From positions 1 through 64,000 of the forward strand of contig JAUXUD010000035.1 in the NCBI GenBank assembly GCA_030680835.1: a stretch of 64,000 nucleotides of DNA, written 5' to 3'. Origin of the DNA: Bacteroidota bacterium. Its GTDB lineage: Bacteria > Bacteroidota > Bacteroidia > UKL13-3. A program made the position numbers and the translations under genes. Numbering within the stretch: position 1 is the stretch's first letter; every line of letters begins with the position of its first letter. Shown here piece by piece: positions 17,759-27,368 of the stretch. The notes beneath the pieces were generated by a model. That model did no database searches. It saw nothing but the letters and a program-made list of their open reading frames with translations, and was not told where the DNA came from.

Positions 17759-20700
17759 CTAGTTAGTCTTTGTAACCTTAGTGGTTTTGCTTGAACCATT
17801 CATGTTTACTTTTACAAAGTATACACCATTGGCTAAGCTACTCAGGTTTTTCAACTCATGGTATGTTGTACCTACTTTAGTGGTTAACTGATCTGTTGAG
17901 ATTACTCTTCCTTGCATATCAATTAATTGAACACTAACCGGTGTAACTGAACCTGATTCGATGCTTACACCCATATTGCTTACAAATGGATTCGGGAATA
18001 CTTTAACGTCATCACCCAATACATCATTTTCGTTAACAACTGCAATTGCAGAATAGGTAAATACACCGTCAAAATCAACTTGTCTCAAACGGTAGTATAA
18101 GGTTGGTACACCTGCTTTAGCAAATGCCGCAACATCCAGTTTTCCGTATTGTGTGGTTGATTTGCTGTTTCCTTTTCCTTCAACAAAAACTACATCTGTA
18201 AAGTCAACGCCATTAATTGAACGTTCAACCATAAAGCCTTTGTTGTTGGTTTCGGTTGCAGTAGCCCAGTTCAGGTTTACATCACCGTTTACATTTCTTG
18301 CATTAAAATACAGCATGTTTACAGGCAATGGATTCACCAGTGTATCACCACCGATTCCATACTGACCATAATTTAACATGCCGGTTCTGCTTAATACAGG
18401 AGCTGCGTTTGAACCCGTTGTGGTAACATGCGTACCATCAAACATCCATGATGAAACTGCTGATGCCCTGTTTAACAACAGAAGTCCTGCATAACTGTTA
18501 ACTCCATAGAAACCGGTACCATTAAAGGTTCCTGTGTATACACCACCTGCTGTAGTAGTAGCCAGTGTCCAGAATCCATTGATACCTGCTCTCTTAGCTG
18601 TAATACCAGCATCGGTTATTGGTAAGCCTGCATTTCCAGGAGCTGTTCCAACAAAAGCGGCAGTTACAGAACCTGTTGTGGTAGGAGCTGTTGTATAAGT
18701 TAAACCTACTGTTCTGGTAGTACCTGCATTGTCAGATAATGGGAAGCTAAGTGCTGTTGTTGTTGCACCAACCCATAATCTCATACTTCCATGAACTTTA
18801 CCGGTTCCGGTTTGAACACCAATTGAACTTACACCTGTACCCACTGCAACTATTAAACTATTTGTGTTAATCCGGGTATTTGCACCCAAAATCAAACTGT
18901 CTTTTGCAGAAATAACATTGCCTGCAGTTCCAGTGATATTGACAACCGATGAATTTGCCACTTCAATGGCTCGAACGGTATTGGTTGAAACATTGGTAAC
19001 GTTTATAGTTCCACCCAAATTAAACATCAGCTTATCATTCAGGTTTGGCGCAGTGCGTGAAGGCGACCAGTTGGTAGCAACGGTAGCATTTGTAGATGTA
19101 GTTCCAGTCCATACATAAGTAACCAGAGGAGCAACATCCACATTGATGGTATAGTCTTCAGTTTCGCCATAAGTAGAGTTACTTACACCGCACGATTGTG
19201 TAATAGAAGGTTGTACATCGTCACCACCTCTTATTCTCAAACGCAGAGAACCCAATTGTGAACCTGAACCGGTTGGAAGTGTAAAGGTAATAATGGCTTG
19301 ACCATTTGAACCCGCATTGGCACAGCTACATGCTGAATTAAATTGAATTGGTAAATCTTCACCTAAATCAGAAAAGTCGCCGTCATTGTTATAATCAATC
19401 CACGCCATTGCATATTGAGTTCCATCGGAACCGTAATCCAATGTTAGGGTATAAGTTCCACCTTGATATAAAGTAGGAACCGTTACGCTGGTATAGTTAT
19501 TATACACGCCTGTGCAACCTGAAGAATTATCAAGATTGCCTAATCTTACACGTGCAATATAATCGGTACCGCAACCACTGGTATAGATTGGAATACAATA
19601 AGGAGCTCTGATTTTACGATTACCTACCGGTGCTGTAACTGTAGGTGTTTGAGGAACACCATCAACGGTTACGCCGGCAATAGTAATATCCACAGAGTCA
19701 CCTATTACGGCAGTTGAAGGAATGTCATAAGTAACCCAGAAATAGTTTACCCCATTGGTTACCGGCTGAGATCCTGAGATACTGAATGCACCATTTGGTG
19801 ATGTAGAAGTTAAACCAAACTGAGTGGTAGTTGCAAAAGTTGAACTTGTGCCGGTATACCAGATTTTGGCATTTGAAATGTTAGAAGATGGAGATGCTGA
19901 ACCCGCTGTGTTTAAACTAAAATTAGTCACATTCACAGGAGCACCAGATGCACTCATGGTAACAGGTACCAATAATATCTTATTGTTTACCGAATTCTGT
20001 TCAACCTGGCCTAATTCAGGATGACTTGAAGTTGAACTTACATAAGACATCGGTATGGATACAACCCGGTTACCGGTTGGATTATTTGGATTTGGTATAT
20101 AGTAATTGCCAAATGCATATATACTATCAGCCCTTGCATCCAGAGTGGCACCGTTGGCAGCAGAAGATGATACATCATAAGCCAGCCAGTAGTAATTACT
20201 GTCGTTGTTTACGGTATCTGTAATGCTGAACATCATCTGACCGCTTGGCGAGAATAAAGTTGCAAGCAGGTTGCTGGTACTAAATACCGGCGAGGTTCCT
20301 GTTTTGTATAGTTTCGCAGAAACAATATTGGAAACCAGACTTGTGCCTGCAGTATTTAATCTCACTTCAGTAACAGTACCCGGATTACATGGCGAAGCCA
20401 ATACTTTTACAGGTACTCTTATAATAGGTACATCAGTTGCACCGGCAGAAGTAAACCCTGTAATCTGGTCAACTTTTGAAGCCAAATATTGTGGTGCAGC
20501 AGATACTACATTTATCAGATAGTCTTCTGTTTCACCATAGCCATAAGTTCCGCATGGTGAAATTGGACTTGAACCTGTTTCAATTAATGCAACACGCATT
20601 CTCAATTCTCCGGCATTGGCAGTACATGGAATAGTAATAGTACCTGTTCTGTATACTCCATTTCCATAGGTAAATGTACTTGACATATGCAAAGTCTCAC

Positions 20701-23700
20701 CTGCATCGGTGAAGTCTCCGTCATCATTCAAATCTGCCCAGATTCCCAATACACCTGTATATTGACCACCACAGGTTGCTGTGTGAACCGAGAAGTTTAA
20801 AGGAAGTCCGGCAACCATCGTAGTTGGAGTTAAATTGGTGTAATTCGAATACATACTCATAGATGAACCTGGTCCACCAGTGGATGAGCAGGTTGAAGTA
20901 TTGTTTAAATTACCAATGGTAACATTCAGTATTTCTCCATCAGCAGTGGTAGTTGCAGCAGAAATACAATAAGGAGCACGAATTCTGCGGCTTCCGGCCG
21001 GAGCACCATTTGAAGGATATTGGGTTACTGTGCTAATAATTACATCAACCAAAGCAGCATCTACCGAATCACCTAAAACAGCACCTGATTTTAAATCATA
21101 AGTGAGCCAGAAATAATTGTTGTTGTTTGCTAATGGCTGCAGGCCTGTAATTGAGTATGCTGGCCAGGTTATTGAAGTTAAACCGGTTGGTGCATACGTT
21201 CCAAATAAAGTAGCGGTTGAGAACGTTGAACTACTGCCGGTATAATAAATCTTAGCATTTAACAGGTTCAAAGTATCCTGTGATCCGCCATTTGTGTTCA
21301 GATCAAACTGGGTTAAATTAATTGGAGCACCTGTTGATGAACCAATCACGTTAATACGCAGTATTTGATTTTGGGTCGAGCCCGGCTGAACGGTACTGAT
21401 TGACGGATGTATAACATCTGTGCTTACATAGGTCATTGGAGCTACTACCACAAGATTTCCTGAAGGATTGTTGTTTGATGGTATTCTGTATACTCCCAGA
21501 ATATTGATACTGTCAACCCGTGCATCCAGTAAATTGTTTACTGAAGCTGAAGTGCTTACATCATAAGCCAGCCAATAGTTGGTGGTGTCACCAAAATTTC
21601 TGTTAATGGTATCAGAAATTACAAAAGTAAACTGACCTGATGGTGCAAACACGGTTCCCAATAAATTGGTATTGGTGAAATTAGCCGAAACCCCTGTTTT
21701 GTATAATTTGGCACTTACAATATTAGCAGCAGCAGTAGTACCTATAGTATTAAACCGCATCTCAGTTACCAAACCGTTTCCGCAACCCGACATGGTAACA
21801 GGTATTCTCAATACAGCTGCATCGGTAGTTCCGGGAGCAACCGAACCTGTAACCTGAATGGCACTGCTGGAAACATAAGAAATAGGAATTGAGTTTTCAT
21901 ATGCACCTACTTTAGGTGGTACATTTCTTACGGTATTGTTAATATCTACAGGAACTGTTGCAGTTAAATCAACTCCGCTATAGCAGGTGGTTACCGCATA
22001 ATTATAAGTAGTAGGATCAACAAATAATGGATTTGCATTATAAGATGAGTCACCACCACCTGTTGGAGATAAATAATTTGCAGCGGTTAAATTGGTACCT
22101 CTGTATAACAAGGTTGCCCCAACTGCATTATAATATAGATTATAGTTAACCAGGTTACCTGTTGGACTGGTTGCACAATACAAAGGTGTATATAAACCAC
22201 CGGTTACAGCAAAAATATTGTTTTTAATAATAGTACTTGATGAACCTGTATTATAGAGTCCGGTATAAGTGGCAGAAGTACCGGCTGTGTTACGCATTAC
22301 AAAGGTATTGTGGTATACTTCTGCAACATAAGCCGAACTTGCCTGATATAAGTAAATTCCATAATAACCAAGGTAAGATGAGCCGTTTCCACCTACTATT
22401 AAATTGTTGTGTATATTGGTTTTTAACGCTGCAGAAGAGGCTTGCGGGTAATATAGATAAATACCATACCCTCCAAAGTTTAAAACTCTGTTACCAATAA
22501 TATTGTGTGATGCTGTTGTACTAGAATTTTGATTATAGTAAAAATACACACCATAATAGCCATAAACCTGAGATAGCATGTTAAAGGTGTTGTTCAACAA
22601 ATCAATTGCATTGTAGTTATAGGGCATATAGGCACCAAAATAACTGGTATTGTTGGTAACGTTATTACGTATCTTTAATCCTCTGTTGTAATTCGCGTTT
22701 TGTGTGCCATAATGCACAATAGCGTAAGCACCGCCATTAATTACGTTGCTATCAATTACTGATGAGTCGCATCCCATTGTTGATACCCCGGTTCCTGAAG
22801 CAGAAGATGTGAAAGCTATACCATAACCATAAAATGTTGTACTTGTTTCAACCGGTAAATTAATAACACATTTTGTAATTGAATTATTACTTGACTGGTA
22901 ACTGTTGGCTGCTCCGATATTGGCAAAAGCACCGCAGTTACCACTTGCATATGTATTTTCAATGGTAAGATTTCTTACTTTCACATAACTGGCGTTTACA
23001 ATTTTAAAAGTTGCCTGACCACCCATGCTGCTGGTAATAATACGTGTAGTTGCGTTGTTTCCTTCAAAAGTTATTGTATTGGTTGGGGAAGTTCCCAAAA
23101 CAGGTCCTTGAACAATCACCTGGCCGGTATAAGTACCCGGACGAATATCAAACACAACCGGACCAGCTACTCCATAAGTTAATGCTGCTGCTGCCAAAGC
23201 AGGAGTTGCAAAATCAGGAGTTGTTCCACCTACTGTATAGGTTCCGCTTAATGGAGCATAAAGAACCGTTGCAATGGTATCGTTATTTTTGTCAGCATCC
23301 GAGTTTCCGTTAGGAGCTGCAGTATAAACTTTCAGGTTATTGGTTGATACCACGGTAATTTGATTGGCACCTGTAAAGGTCATGGTATCCTGCGCGCATG
23401 ATGCCATTGAACCCGACCATGCCTGAGTTACTGCCGAACTTGCATTGTGCTTATAGCTTGCATTTAAACTGGTAACGGTATTGCTTCCAATATTCTTAAC
23501 GATAAATTTAAGATCCTGTGCACCCAATGAAACCGGTATGGCAGGAGTTAAAATGGAATACGCCATAATATTATCGGCAACCCCACCTGTAAATTCATCA
23601 CTTCCCGGATTTGGAGTAATGGCTCTTACATCTCCATCCTGATCGGTTGGTACATCCAGGGTAAGATCAACACCATAACCATTGCAACCATCTGTTAAAT

Positions 23701-26700
23701 GATAGTTGCCCGGTACCGGACTGATGGACACAAATGAAGGACGTGAATTGTAAGACGAGTCTCCTCCCGCTGTAGCTGAAAGGTAATTGGATGGATTGTA
23801 AAAGCCACCTCTGTAAAGTAAATTACCGGAAACAGGGTTCACGTAATTATAGTAGATATTATAATTAACCCGGTTACCTGTTGGATTGGTTGCTAAATAC
23901 ATTGGAGTATATGAACCTGCCGTAACAGCAAAAATATTGTTTTTGATTATTGTTGATGATGAACCGTTATTATACAATCCGGTATATGTTGTTGAAGTAC
24001 CTGAACCATTCATAACAATGGTATTGTGATAAATCTCGGCAATATATGCTGATGAAGCCTGGTATAAATAAACTCCATAGTAACCTGGATAAGAACTTCC
24101 CGTTCCTCCTATGACCGTATTATTATATATTTTAACTTTAGCAGAAGAAGTTGAATTAATCGGATAATAACAATATAACCCATATCCCCCAAAATTCTGA
24201 ATTTTATTCCCAATAATATTATGTGAATTTACGGGATCACTTGATTGGTTATAGTAAAAATAAAGACCATAATAACCATAATTCTGGCCAACCATGTTAA
24301 GGGTATTATACATAAAATCAATGGCATTATAGTTATAATAAAGATAAGCACCCATGTAATTTGTATTGGTAGTTACATTATTACGTATTTTAACTGCACG
24401 GTTGTACGATGCATTTGAAGAACCATAATGTACAATGGCATAAGCGCCCCCATTAATTATATTACTGTCAATTACCGATGAATCACAACCCTGAGAAGAT
24501 GCACCCACACCCGATATGGTACCTGTAAATGCAATGCCATAACCATAAGATGAGGTTCCCACCTCTACAGGCAGGTTAATAATACATTTGGTAATTGAGT
24601 TATTACTTCCATTATAACTAGAAGCAGAACCCACCACGGCAAAGCCTCCGCAAGGGCCCCCAACATAAGTATTGGCAATGGTAAGGTTTCTTACTTTAAT
24701 ATATTTGGCATCTTTTATTCTGAAAGTTACACCACCCGGGGTACTGCTGGTAAGTATACGGGTTGGGGCACTATCACCCTCAAAAGTAACTGTATTGGTA
24801 GCGGAAGTACCCAAAACGGCAGCCGGAATATCAACCTGGCCTGTATAGGTACCCGGACGAATAATAAATTTAACCGGACCTCCTACACCATATTGAAGTG
24901 CCGATGCAGCAAGTGCAGGAGTTGCAAAATCGGGTGTAGTACCCCCTACTGTATAGGTACCGTTTAACGGTGCCATTAGTAAAACATTTATTGTGTCATT
25001 GCTTTTGTCGGCATCCGGATTACCATTAGGTGCCGCTGTATAAATTTTTAATGTATTAGTTAAACCTAAAGTTACCTGATTGGCACCTGTAAATACCATA
25101 GTATCCTGGGCACAAACTGCTAAAGTACCGCTCCATGCTTGAGTAACCGGAGTACTCGCATTTAATTTATAACTCGCGTTTAAACTGGTTACACTATTAT
25201 TACCAATATTTTTCACAATAAATTTAAGGTCCTGTGCACCCAAAGTAATTGGAGGGGCAGGAGTAAGCAAGCTAGATACCATTAAATTATTGGCCACACT
25301 GCCTGCAAATTCATCACTTCCCGGATTAGGAGTTGTGGATCTCAGGTCATTGTCAATATCATTCGGTACATCAGCGGTAAGATCAAATCCATAACCATTG
25401 CAACCGTCAGTTAAATGATAGTTGCCGGGTACCGGTGAAATTGAAACAAAAGATGGAAGACTATTGTAAGATGAGTCCCCTCCGGCTGTGGCAGTATGAT
25501 ATGTTGCAGGGTTATAGTATCCACCTCTGTATAACAAATTGCCGGTAGCTGGGTTTGTATAATTATAATAAATGTTATAATTAACCCTGTTTCCAGCTGG
25601 GCTTGTTTGGCAGTATAGCGGAGTATATGAACCTGCTGTAACCGCAAAAATATTGTTTTTAATAATGGTATTAGAAGATCCCGTATTATAAAAACCGGTA
25701 TATGTAGTTGATGTTCCGCTTCCGTTCATTACAACAGTATTGTGATAAAACTCCGCATTATATGTAGAGCCTGCCTGATACATGTATACACCGTAATATC
25801 CCACATATGTACTACCCGTTCCACTAACAACTGTATTATTATAAATTTTTACTTTAGCCGCTGTAGCCGAAGATAATGGATAATACAGATAAATACCGTA
25901 CCCTCCAAAATTCAATATCCTGTTACCAATAATCTGATGCGATTGAGTAGTGTTACCTGATTGGTTATAATAAAAATACAAACCATAATAACCATAATTC
26001 TGACCCACCATATTAAAGGTATTGCCAATTATGTCCAATGGATTATAGTTATATGCTATATAACCCCCCATATAATTGGTACTTACTGTGGTATTGTAAC
26101 GGATTCTGATACCACGGTTAGAAGATGCATTTTGCATACCATAGCATACAATTCCATAACCTCCTCCGGTAAGTGTATTACTATCAATTGTAATTGAATC
26201 ACCAGCCATAGAAGATGCACCATTTCCATTTGCCGCACCGGTAAAATTAACACAGTAGCCTGATGATGATGTACCCGTTTGAATCGGTACATTTACCAAA
26301 CACTTGGTAATGGATATCATATTGGTTGCACCTACACCTGCAAAGCCAATACCATTTGTGGCTGTATTGGTTATGGTAAGGTTTCGCCAACTGATATATT
26401 TGGCTGCATTATTTACAATAATGGCAGATCCTCCTAAATTACCGGTAATGATACGCGTTGTAGCATCCACACCTTCAAAGGTGATGAGGTTTGCTGCACT
26501 CGCTCCGGTAATTAACGGAACTGTAATAGCTGTGGTGACCGTATAGGTACCTGCGGCTACGTTAAAAGTTACCGGACCACTTACCCCGTTAAGGACAAGA
26601 TCGGCAACTGCCGCCGCAAACGTAGTGTACGTTCCGGTAGCACCAATGGTATAAATACCACTCATAGGAACTGCTAACGCCTTTCCAAACGAAAAGACAG

Positions 26701-26770
26701 AAAGCACGATTGCTAACAACCAGGCTTGCCTGAAGTTTCGCATTTTACTTTTTGTAGATGTTTTGTTCAT
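17759..26770 (-). CDS. Giant T9SS-secreted protein with three beta-helix modules, BNR_assoc_N and GEVED domains
   Basis: 3003 residues with a signal peptide at about 1-34 (RNFRQAWLLAIVLSVFSFGKALA). Three tandem modules of about 573 residues start near 38, 603 and 1178. Each opens with GTYTVGGTTPDFATPALAA or a variant and continues as a right-handed parallel beta-helix (N-rich, with YGYYGLYFYYNQ turns). The first two close with a CARDB-like linker (LGAQDLKFIVKNIG). Next come two BNR_assoc_N-like domains (about 1629-1920), a GEVED domain (1929-2084; DLNDDGDF and GETEDY), two more BNR_assoc_N (2094-2383) and a second GEVED (2389-2548). The C-terminus has VFPNPF near residue 2922 and ends in a T9SS type A sorting domain (LANGVYFVKVNMNGSSK). 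Likely a surface adhesin or polysaccharide-binding protein; no catalytic motif was recognised. Confidence 0.93.
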   Translation of the reverse strand: MNKTSTKSKMRNFRQAWLLAIVLSVFSFGKALAVPMSGIYTIGATGTYTTFAAAVADLVLNGVSGPVTFNVAAGTYTVTTAITVPLITGASAANLITFEGVDATTRIITGNLGGSAIIVNNAAKYISWRNLTITNTATNGIGFAGVGATNMISITKCLVNVPIQTGTSSSGYCVNFTGAANGNGASSMAGDSITIDSNTLTGGGYGIVCYGMQNASSNRGIRIRYNTTVSTNYMGGYIAYNYNPLDIIGNTFNMVGQNYGYYGLYFYYNQSGNTTQSHQIIGNRILNFGGYGIYLYYPLSSATAAKVKIYNNTVVSGTGSTYVGYYGVYMYQAGSTYNAEFYHNTVVMNGSGTSTTYTGFYNTGSSNTIIKNNIFAVTAGSYTPLYCQTSPAGNRVNYNIYYNYTNPATGNLLYRGGYYNPATYHTATAGGDSSYNSLPSFVSISPVPGNYHLTDGCNGYGFDLTADVPNDIDNDLRSTTPNPGSDEFAGSVANNLMVSSLLTPAPPITLGAQDLKFIVKNIGNNSVTSLNASYKLNASTPVTQAWSGTLAVCAQDTMVFTGANQVTLGLTNTLKIYTAAPNGNPDADKSNDTINVLLMAPLNGTYTVGGTTPDFATPALAASALQYGVGGPVKFIIRPGTYTGQVDIPAAVLGTSATNTVTFEGDSAPTRILTSSTPGGVTFRIKDAKYIKVRNLTIANTYVGGPCGGFAVVGSASSYNGSNNSITKCIINLPVEVGTSSYGYGIAFTGTISGVGASSQGCDSSVIDSNIINGGAYAIVHYGSSNASYNRAVKIRNNVTTNTNYMGAYLYYNYNAIDFMYNTLNMVGQNYGYYGLYFYYNQSSDPVNSHNIIGNKIQNFGGYGLYCYYPINSTSSAKVKIYNNTVIGGTGSSYPGYYGVYLYQASSAYIAEIYHNTIVMNGSGTSTTYTGLYNNGSSSTIIKNNIFAVTAGSYTPMYLATNPTGNRVNYNIYYNYVNPVSGNLLYRGGFYNPSNYLSATAGGDSSYNSRPSFVSISPVPGNYHLTDGCNGYGVDLTLDVPTDQDGDVRAITPNPGSDEFTGGVADNIMAYSILTPAIPVSLGAQDLKFIVKNIGSNTVTSLNASYKHNASSAVTQAWSGSMASCAQDTMTFTGANQITVVSTNNLKVYTAAPNGNSDADKNNDTIATVLYAPLSGTYTVGGTTPDFATPALAAAALTYGVAGPVVFDIRPGTYTGQVIVQGPVLGTSPTNTITFEGNNATTRIITSSMGGQATFKIVNASYVKVRNLTIENTYASGNCGAFANIGAANSYQSSNNSITKCVINLPVETSTTFYGYGIAFTSSASGTGVSTMGCDSSVIDSNVINGGAYAIVHYGTQNANYNRGLKIRNNVTNNTSYFGAYMPYNYNAIDLLNNTFNMLSQVYGYYGVYFYYNQNSSTTASHNIIGNRVLNFGGYGIYLYYPQASSAALKTNIHNNLIVGGNGSSYLGYYGIYLYQASSAYVAEVYHNTFVMRNTAGTSATYTGLYNTGSSSTIIKNNIFAVTGGLYTPLYCATSPTGNLVNYNLYYNAVGATLLYRGTNLTAANYLSPTGGGDSSYNANPLFVDPTTYNYAVTTCYSGVDLTATVPVDINNTVRNVPPKVGAYENSIPISYVSSSAIQVTGSVAPGTTDAAVLRIPVTMSGCGNGLVTEMRFNTIGTTAAANIVSAKLYKTGVSANFTNTNLLGTVFAPSGQFTFVISDTINRNFGDTTNYWLAYDVSTSASVNNLLDARVDSINILGVYRIPSNNNPSGNLVVVAPMTYVSTDVIHPSISTVQPGSTQNQILRINVIGSSTGAPINLTQFDLNTNGGSQDTLNLLNAKIYYTGSSSTFSTATLFGTYAPTGLTSITWPAYSITGLQPLANNNNYFWLTYDLKSGAVLGDSVDAALVDVIISTVTQYPSNGAPAGSRRIRAPYCISAATTTADGEILNVTIGNLNNTSTCSSTGGPGSSMSMYSNYTNLTPTTMVAGLPLNFSVHTATCGGQYTGVLGIWADLNDDGDFTDAGETLHMSSTFTYGNGVYRTGTITIPCTANAGELRMRVALIETGSSPISPCGTYGYGETEDYLINVVSAAPQYLASKVDQITGFTSAGATDVPIIRVPVKVLASPCNPGTVTEVRLNTAGTSLVSNIVSAKLYKTGTSPVFSTSNLLATLFSPSGQMMFSITDTVNNDSNYYWLAYDVSSSAANGATLDARADSIYAFGNYYIPNPNNPTGNRVVSIPMSYVSSTSSHPELGQVEQNSVNNKILLVPVTMSASGAPVNVTNFSLNTAGSASPSSNISNAKIWYTGTSSTFATTTQFGLTSTSPNGAFSISGSQPVTNGVNYFWVTYDIPSTAVIGDSVDITIAGVTVDGVPQTPTVTAPVGNRKIRAPYCIPIYTSGCGTDYIARVRLGNLDNSSGCTGVYNNYTSVTVPTLYQGGTYTLTLDYGSDGTQYAMAWIDYNNDGDFSDLGEDLPIQFNSACSCANAGSNGQAIITFTLPTGSGSQLGSLRLRIRGGDDVQPSITQSCGVSNSTYGETEDYTINVDVAPLVTYVWTGTTSTNATVATNWSPSRTAPNLNDKLMFNLGGTINVTNVSTNTVRAIEVANSSVVNITGTAGNVISAKDSLILGANTRINTNSLIVAVGTGVSSIGVQTGTGKVHGSMRLWVGATTTALSFPLSDNAGTTRTVGLTYTTAPTTTGSVTAAFVGTAPGNAGLPITDAGITAKRAGINGFWTLATTTAGGVYTGTFNGTGFYGVNSYAGLLLLNRASAVSSWMFDGTHVTTTGSNAAPVLSRTGMLNYGQYGIGGDTLVNPLPVNMLYFNARNVNGDVNLNWATATETNNKGFMVERSINGVDFTDVVFVEGKGNSKSTTQYGKLDVAAFAKAGVPTLYYRLRQVDFDGVFTYSAIAVVNENDVLGDDVKVFPNPFVSNMGVSIESGSVTPVSVQLIDMQGRVISTDQLTTKVGTTYHELKNLSSLANGVYFVKVNMNGSSKTTKVTKTN
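21890..26660 (-). repeat. Three in-frame tandem modules, period about 1720 bp
   Basis: Matching landmarks recur at 1720-1721-bp spacing inside the giant gene. For example, GCAAAAATATTGTTTTT lies at about 22208, 23928 and 25649, and the CCTACTGTATAGGT block at about 23229 and 24949. The third module lacks the final CARDB-like linker. By eye the DNA copies are clearly similar but diverged, so the duplication is not recent. Confidence 0.85.
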
Positions 26771-27368
26771 ATATTATAATTTAGGTGTTTTTTTTTCTGT
26801 ATAAATTTTCTGTTTCAAATGTTTGTTTAAACATTTATGTTTTTGCTTAATTTTCTTTATGCGTTTAGTGTTTTTGCGTTTTCAATTGAGGGCTTAAGTT
26901 ATTAAAAGTCTTATTTTTTACAAATAGCATCCAATTTATTAATATATAGCCATTGATTTTCAATGATTAAAAATTGATAATTAAGTTTTTTTTTACATTT
27001 AAATGGCCTTATTATCATTAAATTAAGATTAAATTAACATAATTTTTAGTTTTCAAATCAAATAATTATTGTTAAAAAACCGAACTTTTATGGAACCTGT
27101 GCATGCTTGTTTATTACCAACTTTTTCCTGTCTGATAAAATACAATCAACTCAAAATAATTATAGTAATGCGGATGTATCCGGACTTTATTTAATTGCAC
27201 GAATACCCATTATTCAAGTATAAATTATTTTTTAAAGTTTCCAAAAAACGGAACGTAAAGGTATATTATAATTGAAAATTCTATTCATAATTTTTAGTAA
27301 ATATTAAGTTTTTACATAAATATGATAAACCGATTAATTAAACAAAAAATTAGAAAACAATAACCCGT
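26771..27368. other. AT-rich intergenic region upstream of the giant gene
   Basis: A 598-bp spacer between two minus-strand genes, very AT-rich, without a convincing ORF, strong hairpin or repeat. It must hold the promoter of the giant gene. I found no exact TAnnTTTG on the minus strand; the nearest is TTATTTTG at 27152-27159. It may carry a long 5' leader. Confidence 0.5.

Noticed and set aside
21890-26660. CRISPR-like or phage-like repeat
   Set aside because: The repeats are 1.7 kb, in frame and coding for similar domains, so they are protein modules.
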